In this document: positions 40,056 through 50,700 of the stretch, in pieces
Position numbering within the stretch: the stretch's first letter is position 1
Layout of the letters: every line of letters begins with the position of its first letter
Source of the DNA: an uncultured Bacteroidales bacterium
GTDB taxonomy: Bacteria; Bacteroidota; Bacteroidia; Bacteroidales; Paludibacteraceae
Direction: 5' to 3'
Assembly: GCA_900317885.1 (NCBI GenBank)
Contig: ONIM01000011.1
Span: 22,136 to 86,135, forward strand
Length of the DNA stretch: 64,000 bases
Program-made: the position numbers and the translations under genes
The notes under the pieces: model-generated
Databases searched by the model: none
The model's input: only the letters and a program-made list of their open reading frames with translations
What the model was told of the DNA's origin: nothing

Positions 40056-41226
40056 TTCGTAAAGCTTCTTCGCGCAGACTCTCGATAGTAGCCATCGTCT
40101 GCGCATTCGTGGTGTCTAACTGCAGTTTTGTCAGTTTCGGTACACGAATAGGTGTTCCCACTTCGATGTTATGCGGGTTAGAGATCACATCCCGGTTCGC
40201 GTCGTACAAGTACGGCCAGTAGATTTTTGCGCCATAGAACCGCTTCGCCATCCATGCCAGCCGGCTTGCTTCGTGCATCGGCTCTGTAGTAATCAAGTCC
40301 GGGTACTTGTTTTCCGCCGGAGACAGTTCTCCCGAGGCCTCCAAGAACTCTGCCAAGATCTGTTCTTGCGAAATCTCCCCTTCGGGAATCATGTTCTCAG
40401 GAGCAGGTTCGGTCACCTCAACCGCTTCTTCTGTTTCTACTACAGCCTGCGCCGTTGTGTCTGCCACTACTTCTGTATCAGACGGTTGCATGATATTTTG
40501 CAGGATATCTCCCAAACGATGGCGCAGGAAGAAATAGCCTGCTAATAGCAGCATCAGCAAGATCACGACACAGATTAGTGTGTCCCGCACGAAATGATAT
40601 TTCTTTTTCGGTTCGGGCTCAACAACGGGCTCAGGTATAACTACCGGCTCCGGCTGAACTACAGGCTCGGGTTCGGGTTCTTTAACCGGCTCAGGTATAA
40701 CTACGGGCTCCGGCTGAACTACAGGCTCGGGTTCGGGCTCTTTAACGGGCTCAGGTATAACTACGGGCTCCGGTATGACTACCGGTTCGGGTTCCGGTTC
40801 TTTTACTTCCTCTTTAGGGCTCTGTCCCAGGTCGCCTAAGATATCTACTATCTCCTCGGCCTGGGCACCTAATTTCTTCAGTGGATCAATCTCTTTTGGC
40901 GACTCATCGGGGGTATCCGTTTCCTCGCTGCTGACCTCACTTTTTTCCACCAGCTCTTTCACCCCCGCTTCCGGAGCGAAAACCAGTTTGTTATAGCCTT
41001 CAATAATGATTTCCTCACCGGTGTTTACGTCCACACTTTTACGCGGGGCAACGGCCTGCACTTTGAAAGTGCCTAAACCATTGATCTTGACCTGTTTGTC
41101 GGTCTTTAAGACCTCTATCAATTGATCTTGAAAAGCGCTTAGGAAAGCACCTGCTTTTTTCTCGCTCACTCCGGCGCGCAATGCCAGAGCGTGACGTAAA
41201 TCCGTCCAACTCAGTTTGTCTGCCAT
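40045..41226 (-). CDS. HU-domain, PEP-repeat, membrane-anchored LysM-like protein
   Basis: The 393-residue protein has an unusual layout. Residues 1-90 are an HU/IHF-type DNA-binding domain ([40 protein letters not shown]). Residues about 143-210 are a Pro/Glu/Val repeat (units of [16 protein letters not shown]). One membrane helix follows (about 217-237, [17 protein letters not shown]). After a spacer, residues about 313-366 resemble a LysM-like fold ([32 protein letters not shown]). With the HU domain in the cytoplasm and the LysM-like part outside, it could tether the nucleoid to the envelope; that is inference. It is followed by uvrA and preceded by a stand-alone HU gene. Confidence 0.8.
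   Translation of the reverse strand: MADKLSWTDLRHALALRAGVSEKKAGAFLSAFQDQLIEVLKTDKQVKINGLGTFKVQAVAPRKSVDVNTGEEIIIEGYNKLVFAPEAGVKELVEKSEVSSEETDTPDESPKEIDPLKKLGAQAEEIVDILGDLGQSPKEEVKEPEPEPVVIPEPVVIPEPVKEPEPEPVVQPEPVVIPEPVKEPEPEPVVQPEPVVIPEPVVEPEPKKKYHFVRDTLICVVILLMLLLAGYFFLRHRLGDILQNIMQPSDTEVVADTTAQAVVETEEAVEVTEPAPENMIPEGEISQEQILAEFLEASGELSPAENKYPDLITTEPMHEASRLAWMAKRFYGAKIYWPYLYDANRDVISNPHNIEVGTPIRVPKLTKLQLDTTNAQTMATIESLREEALRSGE
40612..40802 (-). repeat. Coding tandem repeat of the PEP region
   Basis: Near-identical units of GGCTCAGGTATAACTACGGG and CTCCGGCTGAACTACAGGCT recur with about 60-66 bp spacing, encoding the proline/glutamate-rich spacer of the HU-LysM protein. Copy number could vary between strains. 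Confidence 0.8.
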
Positions 41227-41229
41227 AGT

Positions 41230-41508
41230 TTAGAGTTTTTTGAATTCATCTTTGATTGTTCCCGCCGGTCTGAACACCAGTTGGTTTTTACTCGGAACCA
41301 CCGAACGTTCTCCCGTACGCGGATGCACGATCATGCGCGCCTGACGTTCTTTAATCTCCAGCGCACCTAAGCCCTGCATCTGTACAGACTTGCCGTCTAT
41401 CAGATTCTCCCGAATGATCGCATTCATGGTTGTCAGGAGTTGTTCAGTTTCTTTTTTGCTCAGTTCCGCTTTTGCAGCCACCAAGCCCAGAAATTCTTTT
41501 GTCAGCAT
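41230..41508 (-). CDS. HU-family DNA-binding protein
   Basis: The 92-residue protein is a stand-alone HU/IHF-like protein (MLTKEFLGLVAAKAELSKKE, GLGALEIKERQARMIVHPRT). The dimerising helices are at the N-terminus; the arm region around RMIVHPRTGERSVVP would contact the DNA minor groove. It lies 10 bp downstream of rimO and 3 bp upstream of the gene encoding a second HU domain fused to a membrane anchor, so the two HU proteins may be coexpressed and could heterodimerise (inference). Confidence 0.88.
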   Translation of the reverse strand: MLTKEFLGLVAAKAELSKKETEQLLTTMNAIIRENLIDGKSVQMQGLGALEIKERQARMIVHPRTGERSVVPSKNQLVFRPAGTIKDEFKKL

Positions 41509-41518
41509 GGTATATATG

Positions 41519-42829
41519 TTATTCTATTTCTCCGTATAAATCGAACTCTTCCGCCTTCGAGATCTTGACCTCTACGAATTGTCCGATAGCGGGTCTTTCT
41601 TTTTTTGCCTTTATCAGCACTTCGCAATCCACCTCGGGACTATCGTACTGGGTTCGCCCGATGAAGTATTCTCCCTCTTCTCGGTCGATGATCACGCGTT
41701 CTGTTTTACCCACAAACCGCTGCATTAGTTCCAGGCTGATCTCTTGCTGTATAGCCATCAGTTCAGCCGCCCGTGCATCTTTGACTTCTTGGGGTATATC
41801 GTCTTTGTAATGCCGATTGGCGTAAGTACCTTCTTCGTCGGAATAGGCGAAACAGCCCATTCGGTCGAAGCGCATCTCTTTGACCCATTGTTTGAGTTGT
41901 TCAAAATCCTCTTCTGTCTCACCCGGATGTCCTACCAAAAGGGTAGTGCGGATACAGATACCCGGCACTCTCTCGCGGATCTTGCGAATGAGCGCATCTT
42001 GCTCGGCCCGGGTTATATGCCGCCGCATCAGAGACAACATGTGGTCCGAACAATGTTGCAAAGCGATATCCAGGTATTTGCAGACATTCGGGTGTTTCGC
42101 CATTATGTCTAATAAGTCCTCCGGAAAATCCGTGGGGTAGGCATAATGCAGTCGGATCCACTCCACGCCCTCTATCTGCGCCATCTCGTCAACCAACTCC
42201 GGCAAGAGGTGGCGTTTAGCAAGGTCGAGACCGTAGCTGCTCAGGTCCTGGGCGATGACGTTCAGTTCCTTGACGCCCTGCGATACCAACCATCGTACCT
42301 CCGCGAGGATTTCCTCTTTGGGACGACTGGTGTGCCTGCCGGTAATCAGCGGGATGGCGCAATAGGAACACATCCGGTTGCAGCCCTCTGAAATTTTCAA
42401 ATAGGCATAGTGTGAGGGGGTTGTAATGTGCCTCTCATAGATGCTGTATGGTCTAGGATTCGTCTTACTTGGGTGTTGTCCAATCCTTACTTTCATCCTT
42501 TCGAAGTCAAATTTGCCGTAATAGGCATCGACTTCGGGTATTTCCGTTTCGAGTTCTGCTCGGTAGCGCTCGGAGAGACATCCCATGACGATGAGGAGTC
42601 TGAGTTTGCCTGCTTTCTTGCGTTCCGCCATTTGGAGGATCATGTTGATGCTTTCTTCTTTGGCATCGCAGATAAATCCGCAGGTATTGATGACACAGAT
42701 CTCTCCTTTGGGCTCTTCCGGGTCATGTACACAGCGCCATCCGGCAGCTTCCAACTGCCGCATGATCCGCTCTGCATCGACTAAGTTTTTCGAGCATCCA
42801 AGCGTTATGAAATCAATGACACCTTGCAT
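41519..42829 (-). CDS. rimO: Ribosomal protein S12 methylthiotransferase RimO
   Basis: The 436-residue radical-SAM enzyme adds a methylthio group to an aspartate of ribosomal protein S12. It has the N-terminal methylthiotransferase domain (FITLGCSKNLVDAE, VINTCGFICDAKEE), the radical-SAM cluster motif CNRMCSYCAIP, the family sequence QDLSSYGLDLA, and a C-terminal TRAM domain ending FDLYGEIE. MQGVIDFITLG at 42829 is the best start; an upstream TTG adds five residues. It follows recQ by 32 bp. Confidence 0.93.
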   Translation of the reverse strand: MQGVIDFITLGCSKNLVDAERIMRQLEAAGWRCVHDPEEPKGEICVINTCGFICDAKEESINMILQMAERKKAGKLRLLIVMGCLSERYRAELETEIPEVDAYYGKFDFERMKVRIGQHPSKTNPRPYSIYERHITTPSHYAYLKISEGCNRMCSYCAIPLITGRHTSRPKEEILAEVRWLVSQGVKELNVIAQDLSSYGLDLAKRHLLPELVDEMAQIEGVEWIRLHYAYPTDFPEDLLDIMAKHPNVCKYLDIALQHCSDHMLSLMRRHITRAEQDALIRKIRERVPGICIRTTLLVGHPGETEEDFEQLKQWVKEMRFDRMGCFAYSDEEGTYANRHYKDDIPQEVKDARAAELMAIQQEISLELMQRFVGKTERVIIDREEGEYFIGRTQYDSPEVDCEVLIKAKKERPAIGQFVEVKISKAEEFDLYGEIE

Positions 42830-42861
42830 ATAAATGACTCCCAATGGCCCAAAACTACCAA

Positions 42862-45045
42862 TCAGTTACCGAGGTCGCAGTGGAACTTGATGCGAACAAG
42901 GCGGACGTGGATCTCGTCGTAATCGTCTTCGCCCAGTTCCTCCATAGCCTTTTTGATATTATCGTTGTCTGCCTCTTTGAAGTACTCGTAGATTTCCTCT
43001 TCTTCGTCGGGATCGACCACTTCCTGGATGAAATAATTGATGTCGATCTTCGTGCCGGAGAAGACGATTGCCTCCAGTTCGTCCAGCATCTCCTCCATGG
43101 ACATACCATTGCTTTCCGCCAAGTCGTCCAGATCGACACGGCGGTCGATGGCTTGGATAATCTGTTTCTTGCGGGTGGATTTTTTGGCTACGGTACGAAT
43201 CCGCAGGTCTTCGGGCCGGATGATCTCGTTTTCGTCCACGTACTCTTTGATGATCCGGAGGAACTCATCTCCGTATCGTTTTGCTTTCGCGATACCCACG
43301 CCCGGAATGGTGAGCAACTCTTCCATAGTAATGGGATACGTTGTTGCCATAGCCTCCAGACTCGGGTCCTGGAAGATGACAAAGGGCGGAACATCGTTCT
43401 TTTTCGCTACTTTCCGTCGTATATCTTTCAAGATAGAGAAGAGTACTTCATCCGCTGCTGCGCAAGTAGCTCCGGCTCCGTCCATGATTTCTGATTCTTC
43501 GTCCTGGATCTCTATCGGAACTTCGAATTTGCCGGGTTTGCGCAGGAATTTTGCGCCATCTTTCGTTACCTTCAGATCGCCGTATGAATCTACATCTTTC
43601 TTCAGCATTCCGGCCACCAGAGCTTGGCGGATGATAGCGTGTAAGGTACTCTCTTCCTCGTCACTCGCGGCGCCGAAATTCTCCAAATCGTCGTGGTGAT
43701 AGCTCATGACCTCAGCCGTTTGATTTCCGTGCAGGATATCTACGATATGTTCTGCTTTGTGGTGCTCGTTGACTTGCTGGATGGTCTCTATAATCAACTC
43801 GAGCAGTTCACTTGCGTCCACTTGTTTGTAGGTCTTGCGGCAGTTGTCGCAGTTGCCGCAATTCTCTTCGTTATACTCTTCGCCGAAATAGTGCAGGAGC
43901 AGTTTTCTGCGGCATAATGTACTCTCCGCATAGCTCTGTGTCTCGAAGAGGAGCTGGTTGCCGATGCCGATTTCTTTCGGGGTCTTTCCCTGCTGGAAAC
44001 GTCTGAGCCTCTCGATGTCGTCCGGGGAGTAGAAACAGAGACATATCCCTTCTCCACCGTCTCGTCCCGCGCGGCCGGTCTCCTGATAATATCCCTCGAG
44101 GCTCTTCGGAATATCGTAGTGCACCACGAAGCGCACGTCGGGTTTGTCGATACCCATTCCGAAGGCGATGGTAGCCACAATAACCTGCACTTCCTCCATG
44201 AGGAAGGCATCCTGGTTAGCTGTTCTTGTTTGCGCATCCATGCCCGCGTGATATGCTCGCGCGCTAATTCCGTTTACTTGTAGTACTTGCGCGAGATCTT
44301 CCACCTCTTTGCGCGCGAGACAATAGACGATACCACTCTTGCCTTCCATACTACGTATAAAACGCACCAGGTCCTTATCCACATCGGCAGTTTTCGGTCG
44401 TACTTCGTAGTAGAGGTTCGGTCGGTTGAAACTGGATTTGAATACCGTAGCGTCGGGCATGCCGAGGTTCTTCTGGATATCTTTCTGTACTTTGGGCGTG
44501 GCGGTTGCAGTCAAGGCAATGATCGGTGCCTTGCCGATACGCTGAACCATGCTTCGGATCTGGCTGTACTCCGGCCGGAAGTCATGTCCCCACTCGGAGA
44601 TACAATGCGCCTCGTCGACGGCGTAAAAGCTGATTTTTACGCCTTTCAAGAAGTCCACATTCTCAGCCTTCTGCAAACTCTCGGGAGCGAGGTACAGCAA
44701 TTTCGTCTTTCCTCCCACTACGTCATCCTTCACTGCGTTGATCTCGCTTCGGCTCAGGCTGGAGTTGATAAAATGCGCCACGCCTTCCTCCTCCGAGTAG
44801 TTGCGCATCGCATCCACCTGGTTCTTCATCAGCGCTATCAACGGACTAATCACAATTGCCACTCCATCCATGATCAACGACGGCAACTGGTAGCACAAGC
44901 TTTTTCCTCCACCGGTAGGCATCAAAACAAACGTGTCATTCCCCTCCATCACATTACGTATGATGGCTTCCTGATTGCCCTTGAAGGTGTCGAAGCCGAA
45001 ATAGTCCTGCAACGCCTTTATTAATTCCTCATGTGTTATTTCCAT
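42862..45045 (-). CDS. recQ: ATP-dependent DNA helicase RecQ
   Basis: The 727-residue protein is a full-length 3'-5' helicase. Motifs include VLMPTGGGKSLCYQLP (Walker A), VDEAHCISEWGHDFRPEY (DEAH box with the RecQ aromatic loop), IALTATATPKVQKDI, QETGRAGRDG, the zinc-binding cysteines of CRRKLLLHYFG and CGNCDNCR, an RQC domain, and an HRDC domain with ITMEELLTIPGVGIAKAKRY. A C-terminal extension of roughly 100 residues is acidic (VDPDEEEEIYEYFKEADND). The start MEITHEELIKAL at 45045 lies 22 bp after the -7 box. It heads the long minus-strand unit. Confidence 0.95.
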   Translation of the reverse strand: MEITHEELIKALQDYFGFDTFKGNQEAIIRNVMEGNDTFVLMPTGGGKSLCYQLPSLIMDGVAIVISPLIALMKNQVDAMRNYSEEEGVAHFINSSLSRSEINAVKDDVVGGKTKLLYLAPESLQKAENVDFLKGVKISFYAVDEAHCISEWGHDFRPEYSQIRSMVQRIGKAPIIALTATATPKVQKDIQKNLGMPDATVFKSSFNRPNLYYEVRPKTADVDKDLVRFIRSMEGKSGIVYCLARKEVEDLAQVLQVNGISARAYHAGMDAQTRTANQDAFLMEEVQVIVATIAFGMGIDKPDVRFVVHYDIPKSLEGYYQETGRAGRDGGEGICLCFYSPDDIERLRRFQQGKTPKEIGIGNQLLFETQSYAESTLCRRKLLLHYFGEEYNEENCGNCDNCRKTYKQVDASELLELIIETIQQVNEHHKAEHIVDILHGNQTAEVMSYHHDDLENFGAASDEEESTLHAIIRQALVAGMLKKDVDSYGDLKVTKDGAKFLRKPGKFEVPIEIQDEESEIMDGAGATCAAADEVLFSILKDIRRKVAKKNDVPPFVIFQDPSLEAMATTYPITMEELLTIPGVGIAKAKRYGDEFLRIIKEYVDENEIIRPEDLRIRTVAKKSTRKKQIIQAIDRRVDLDDLAESNGMSMEEMLDELEAIVFSGTKIDINYFIQEVVDPDEEEEIYEYFKEADNDNIKKAMEELGEDDYDEIHVRLVRIKFHCDLGN

Positions 45046-45067
45046 AACTAAAAACTCAATTTGGCTA

Positions 45068-45099
45068 CAAAAGTACGAATAAATTTTTATATACGCAAA
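45068..45099 (-). promoter_or_regulatory. Promoter of the recQ unit
   Basis: Minus strand TTTG (45099-45096), 20 bp, TACTTTTG (45075-45068), with the -33 box continuing TTTGCGTATATAA. It is divergent from the sugar-porter promoter. Confidence 0.85.
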
Positions 45100-45144
45100 T
45101 AATTTTGCAAAAAAGTAAAAAAATAAAAAAAAATGCACTCACCT

Positions 45145-45176
45145 CTTGCATATTCGAAAAAAAAGCAGTAATTTTG
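45145..45176 (+). promoter_or_regulatory. Promoter of the glycan-utilisation operon
   Basis: CTTG (45145-45148), 20 bp, TAATTTTG (45169-45176), with the -33 box continuing TTGCATATTC. The predicted leader before the ATG at 45225 is about 40 nt. Confidence 0.82.
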
Positions 45177-45224
45177 TGCCCGATTTTAATAAATCTATTT
45201 ATTATACCTTTAGAAAAAACACAT

Positions 45225-46571
45225 ATGGAGAAGCGAAATCTGTCTTTCACGCAACTCTTCAACTTGAGTTTTGGATTCTTTGGAGTACAAATAGCTTATG
45301 CTCTTCAGAGCGCCAACATCTCCCGTATTTTTGCTACATTGGGTGCGGACCCTCACACGCTGAGTTTCTTTTGGATTCTTCCGCCGTTGATGGGTATGAT
45401 CGTTCAGCCGTTAGTGGGTAAGTATTCGGACAAGACCTGGAATCGTCTTGGTCGTCGTAAACCTTATTTGCTCGTGGGCGCGCTGATTGCTGTTGCAGTA
45501 ATGCTGTTGCTGCCGAACGCAGGTAACTTCACTTTTACGCAGGCGGCTTTCCTTGGTTTGAATGCGGCGATGTGGTTTGGCTTGTTCAGCCTCATGTTTC
45601 TGGATACGAGCATCAATATTGCTATGCAGCCGTTTAAGATGATGGTTGGCGACATGGTGAACGAGGAGCAGAAGGGTACTGCGTATGCTATTCAGTCGGC
45701 TCTTTGTAACGCGGGTTCGCTCGTGGGATACATCTTCCCAATCTTCTTTACTTGGATCGGTATCGCTAATACCGCTCCTGAAGGCGTTATTCCGGATTCC
45801 GTGAAATGGTCGTTCTACTGCGGCGCAGCGATTTTGATTCTCTGCTCGCTTTATACTTTTGCGACGGTCAAGGAACTCAATCCTGCGGAGTACGCCGAGT
45901 TCCACGGCATCGATTTGAAAAAGAAAGAAGAGAAAGAGGAGGAGAAAGGTTTCATCTCGCTTCTTGCTGAAGCTCCTTCTGCTTTCTGGTCGGTCGGTCT
46001 TGTGCAGTTCTTCTGCTGGGCGGCGTTTATGTATATGTGGACGTACTCCAACGGCGCTATCGCCGCTAACTGCTATGGTTGGGATGGTGTGAGCGCTGCC
46101 GACGAAGCTTTCCAGACCGCAGGAAACTGGGTGGGGGTAGTCTTCGCTATTCAGGCAGTCGGTTCGCTGTTGTGGGCGATGTTCCTGCCCAAACTTGAGC
46201 ATTGGACCGGAAACAAGGGTGCTTACGCTATCTCGTTGCTCGTTGGAGCCGCAGGATTCATTTCCATCTGGTTCGTTACGAATCCGTACGTTCTCTGGCT
46301 CAGCTACGCGCTTATCGGCGCCGCTTGGGCAGCTATGTTGGCCTTGCCGTTCACGATTGTGACAAACGCTATCAAGGGTGGAAATATGGGATATTACCTT
46401 GGTTTGTTCAACTGTACGATCTGCGTTCCGCAAATCGTTGCAGCTCTGTGCGGAGGTTTACTCCTTAAATATATATGCGCGCACGTGCAAGCCGGAATGC
46501 TTGTGGTAGCGGGTGTGCTACTGATATTGGGTGCCGCTTCCGTCTTCTTGATCAAAGAAAAAGAAGATTAA
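45225..46571 (+). CDS. MFS sugar transporter, SLC45/GPH-like
   Basis: The 448-residue polytopic protein has about twelve membrane helices and resembles SLC45-type sugar porters: SFTQLFNLSFGFFGVQIAYA and QPLVGKYSDKTWNRLGRRKP (the MFS loop between helices 2 and 3). A central acidic/basic loop (KKKEEKEEEKG) separates the halves. It would import a mono- or disaccharide across the inner membrane, completing the SusC/SusD route encoded downstream. The ATG at 45225 begins the conserved N-terminus; an earlier in-frame start would precede the promoter. Confidence 0.87.
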   Translation: MEKRNLSFTQLFNLSFGFFGVQIAYALQSANISRIFATLGADPHTLSFFWILPPLMGMIVQPLVGKYSDKTWNRLGRRKPYLLVGALIAVAVMLLLPNAGNFTFTQAAFLGLNAAMWFGLFSLMFLDTSINIAMQPFKMMVGDMVNEEQKGTAYAIQSALCNAGSLVGYIFPIFFTWIGIANTAPEGVIPDSVKWSFYCGAAILILCSLYTFATVKELNPAEYAEFHGIDLKKKEEKEEEKGFISLLAEAPSAFWSVGLVQFFCWAAFMYMWTYSNGAIAANCYGWDGVSAADEAFQTAGNWVGVVFAIQAVGSLLWAMFLPKLEHWTGNKGAYAISLLVGAAGFISIWFVTNPYVLWLSYALIGAAWAAMLALPFTIVTNAIKGGNMGYYLGLFNCTICVPQIVAALCGGLLLKYICAHVQAGMLVVAGVLLILGAASVFLIKEKED

Positions 46572-46612
46572 CAGTTACCTGTAGTAAAATAATAACAAAA
46601 AATCTAAATACA

Positions 46613-47752
46613 ATGAACAATCTTTACAAATCATTCAAACTGGTTGCATTACTTGCAGCAGTTATTGGTTTGGCTGCTTGTCAAAAGGGTGAAAGCGATG
46701 TCATGGAATTGAATGGCAAAATCGCCAACAAGACTATCCCGGGTATCTATACCTGTATCTCTGTTGACACGGTGGCTATGAACACAACACTCTATGAATG
46801 GACTCTCACCATGGATCCTGAGAAAGGCCGTATCGGCTCATACCGTATGGCTGCTACCGGTAATGCCAAGGACGTTTCTACAGAAACTCCCCTTACTTGG
46901 GAGGAGGCAAAGATGGCAGAGGATGGTCTCTCAATGACTATTCCTGTAACAGTTGGCGGCGAGTCAAAGACACTCATCTGGCAAGATGGTGTTGTTACTG
47001 TCGATGGTTATACCACTTCCAAAGAGCTTATCTCCAAGGTCTCGGTGCTTCGTTCCGTGCACGAGAACTTCGCCAATCTCGATTTCGTCCTCATGGATAC
47101 AACTTTCTACATTACCGTAGCGAAGGATACTTTCTATTATCTCGCATGGAAAACGCAGGTGGTTAGTTACACTCAGGCTCAAATTGATAGTGCAAAGGAT
47201 GCCATGATCCAGTATCATGACACTATTCTTTGGTTCAACGAGACATATCCTAATCGTGCCGTGCCTGACACAGTGCGTTTCTCAACGAAGGCACAAGGCG
47301 ATGGTACTTATAAAGGTCAGGTTTCTGTGCCTTACGAGGATATGGAAATCAAGGATATCAAGACCAACCATGGTCCGCTCCACATCATTAATAGTGAAAT
47401 GGTCTTCAACCGAGACGCAGAGGGGAAAGTCCCTGCTGCATTCAGTTGGAAGGAAGAGACTTGGAATCAGGAGTATTATACCAAGCCCGGCTCTTCCGAA
47501 GCAAGCCATACAAGTTACATTGTAGAGGTGACCGACGGTCTGTGGACACCGACGGCTTACACCAATATCAAGAAATTCAACATCCTCGTTAAGGGTAAAT
47601 ACATGCTCCAGCGCAAGCACGAAGAGGGTGGTACGGACATCATCGATGAGTCCGTGGAGAAGGAGGAAGGTTCGATCGAACTCCCGCTCTCTGCTTTTAA
47701 CAAGGCAGATGGTGAGGTGACCTACAAAGAAATGAAGTATAAGACTAAATAA
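46613..47752 (+). CDS. Lipoprotein of unknown function upstream of susC
   Basis: The 379-residue protein has a lipoprotein signal peptide (MNNLYKSFKLVALLAAVIGLAAC, lipobox LAAC). I do not recognise a domain. The mature part is rich in strands and threonine, with ELNGKIANKTIPGIYTCISV near the start and VSVPYEDMEIKDI in the middle. It is probably exported to the outer membrane, and its position between the sugar porter and susC suggests an accessory glycan-binding or assembly role (inference). The upstream gap is 41 bp with no promoter box; susC follows after 14 bp. Confidence 0.72.
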   Translation: MNNLYKSFKLVALLAAVIGLAACQKGESDVMELNGKIANKTIPGIYTCISVDTVAMNTTLYEWTLTMDPEKGRIGSYRMAATGNAKDVSTETPLTWEEAKMAEDGLSMTIPVTVGGESKTLIWQDGVVTVDGYTTSKELISKVSVLRSVHENFANLDFVLMDTTFYITVAKDTFYYLAWKTQVVSYTQAQIDSAKDAMIQYHDTILWFNETYPNRAVPDTVRFSTKAQGDGTYKGQVSVPYEDMEIKDIKTNHGPLHIINSEMVFNRDAEGKVPAAFSWKEETWNQEYYTKPGSSEASHTSYIVEVTDGLWTPTAYTNIKKFNILVKGKYMLQRKHEEGGTDIIDESVEKEEGSIELPLSAFNKADGEVTYKEMKYKTK

Positions 47753-47766
47753 TAACACCTGATACG

Positions 47767-50700
47767 ATGAAAAACTATTTCTTTTCATTCCGCGCATTGT
47801 TGACGGCCTCGCTTCTCTTGTTGGGCATGACCGCATTTGCGCAGACAGCCGTTAATGGAACGGTTATTGATGCCGCTAATGGCGAACCGATCATCGGTGC
47901 CTCTGTACTGGAAATTGGTACTACTAACGGTACAATCACCGATTGGGATGGTAACTTTACTATCACTGTAAAACCCGGCGCTAAATTAGCTATCTCTTAT
48001 ATGGGTTATAAGACTCAGGAAGTGACTGCAGCATCGAGTCTCTCTATTAAGTTGGCGGAGGACTCCGAGTTGTTGGACGAAGTGGTGGTTGTAGGTTATG
48101 GTGTCGTTAAGAAAAATGACGCTACCGGATCTGTGACTGCTATCAAGCCCGACGAGATGAACAAAGGTCTGCAGACCAACGCCCAAGACATGCTCTCCGG
48201 TAAAATCGCTGGTGTGGCTGTGACCAATGGTGGCGGTACACCGGGTGGTGGCGCAACCATTCGTATTCGTGGAGGATCGTCTCTATCTGCTTCCAATGAC
48301 CCGTTGATTGTCATTGATGGTTTGGCAATGGATAATAATGGTATCCCGGGAGCAGCCAACCCTCTCTCGATGGTGAACCCCTCGGATATTGAGACCTTTA
48401 CCGTCCTCAAAGACGCTTCGGCAACCGCTATTTATGGTAGCCGTGCTTCCAATGGTGTCATCATCATTACGACGAAGAAAGGCTCCGCCGGTCAGAAGAT
48501 GAAAGTCTCTTATGACGGTAACGTCTCTTTTGGTACGCTGACTAACCGTCTGCAAACACTCACTGGTGATCAAACGCGTGCATATGCGATGTCGCTTGGT
48601 TACAGCAAGGATCAGATGGCTTATCTGGGCACGGAGAATACCGATTGGCAGGATCAAGTCTATCGTACTGCTGTTTCTACAGACCATAATGTCTCAATGA
48701 CCGGTGGCTTCAAAGATAAGAACGTAAACATGCCTTACCGTGCGTCTATCGGTTATACCCTCAATAATGGTACGATTAAGACCTCCCAGATGCAGCGTGT
48801 AACCGCTTCGTTGAACCTCAACCCCTCGTTCTTGGAGAACCACCTCTCCTTCAACCTCAATGCGAAGGGAATGTATATCTATAACAGCTACGAACCGGGT
48901 GTAGTAGGAGCGGCACTCCATATGGATCCGACCCAGCCTGTACAAGTAGGTGAGGGCGGAGTTAAAGGTATTTATGGTGATGTCCTGCTCTCAAAAGAAG
49001 ATGCCGATAAGATGTTCGGCGGTTACTACCAACCGACGCAGGATGCCGCTTACGGCGACACCGAGTGGACACTCGCGCCGAAGAGCAATATTACTTACAA
49101 CCCTGTTTCAGCTCTTAACCAGCAATCTTCTATAGCGAACTCCGCTGCATTTGTAGGAAACTTCGAGGCGGATTATAAGATCCACGGATTCGAGGACCTT
49201 CGACTCCATGCGAACTTCGGTGCAAACTTCGCTACCGGTAAGCAGCGCTCCCATCAGGCACGCACCGGTGCTGCTGGGCACTACTACGGATGGGATGATG
49301 AAGAGGTGAAAAAGAACTATAAACTTGAGTTCAGCGCTACCGCTCAGTATTACAAGGACTTTAACGAGAACCAGCACTTTGACGTCATGGTCGGTTATGA
49401 GTGGTCGCATACTTATAATGACGGACACAAAAACGGTAATGGTTGGTACCCGATGACCAACACCAAGTTGGACGCAAATGGTAATCCGCTCGCAGGAACG
49501 ATGGCGAATCTCTCTAAGAGTTCATGGGCTTCGGAGAGTTATCTCGTATCTTTCTTCGGTCGTGCCAATTATGTAGGATGGAATCAGCTCCTTTTGACAG
49601 TGAATTTCCGTGCCGATGGTTCTTCGCGCTTTGCGCCTGAGCACCGTTGGGGTTATTTCCCCTCTGTTTCTGCAGGTTGGAAGATAAAAGAGACCTTCAT
49701 GAAGGATGTCAACTGGCTCGATGACCTCAAACTTCGTCTCGGTTATGGTATTACCGGCCAGCAAGAGTTGAACAATGGTGACTACCCCTATTTGGCTACC
49801 TACACCAAGTCTAGTGAGCATCAAGTCTTCTATCCTGTCGGCTATGATAACTACGCTGAGGAGAACCGCAATGCTGAGCAGGTATTCCCCGATCAGGGAC
49901 AGTACGTAGTGGATAATAATGGCAACATTCTCTACTACTCCTATCGTCCGAATGCGTATAACTATGACCTGACATGGGAGAAGACCACGACGTATAATGC
50001 CGGTATTGACTTCTCTTTCCTCAATAACCGTATTTCCGGTAGTGTGGATTATTACTATCGTAAGACCGATGACCTGCTCAATACAGTGACTGTAGCAGCC
50101 GGTACGAACTTCCGTAACCGCGTCATCTCGAACGTCGGATCGCTTTCGAACCAAGGTATTGAGTTTGCTATCAATGCGGTAGCCATAGATATGGGACGTA
50201 AGTTCAAATGGGATCTTGGTTATAACCTGACATGGAATCAAAATAAGATACTCCGCCTCAACACTGGTGAAAGCCAGACCGCACTTCCTGTGGGTGGTAT
50301 ATCTTCGGGAACGGGTAACACCATCCAGCAACACGCAGTGGGTCAAGCCGCCTATTCCTTCTATGTATATGAGGCTAAATCCAATGTAGCCGAGGATGGA
50401 ACCAAGTATTGGTACGTAGTGGATCGTGATAACAACGGCTCGATTGATGAGAATGACAAGTATTTCTTCCACAGCGCAGCTGCTCCAATTTCGATGGGTT
50501 TCCAGATGAAGTTCCAATTCTACGATTTCGACCTCGGTATGTCCTTCCGTTCCAATATCGGAAACTATGTATATAATGATGTCAAAGCTTCTAACCTCCA
50601 GATGGTTACCCGTGAGAACTTCAACCGTAACAACTTTGTAGAGGGTATTCTGACGCAGTGTTTCGACACCTATTATAACGATAACATGCGTTCCGACGTG

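Noticed and set aside
40612-40802. Regular 60-66-bp repeats suggesting a CRISPR array
   Set aside because: The units are contiguous, read in frame as PEP repeats of a real protein, lack unique spacers, and no cas gene is near.
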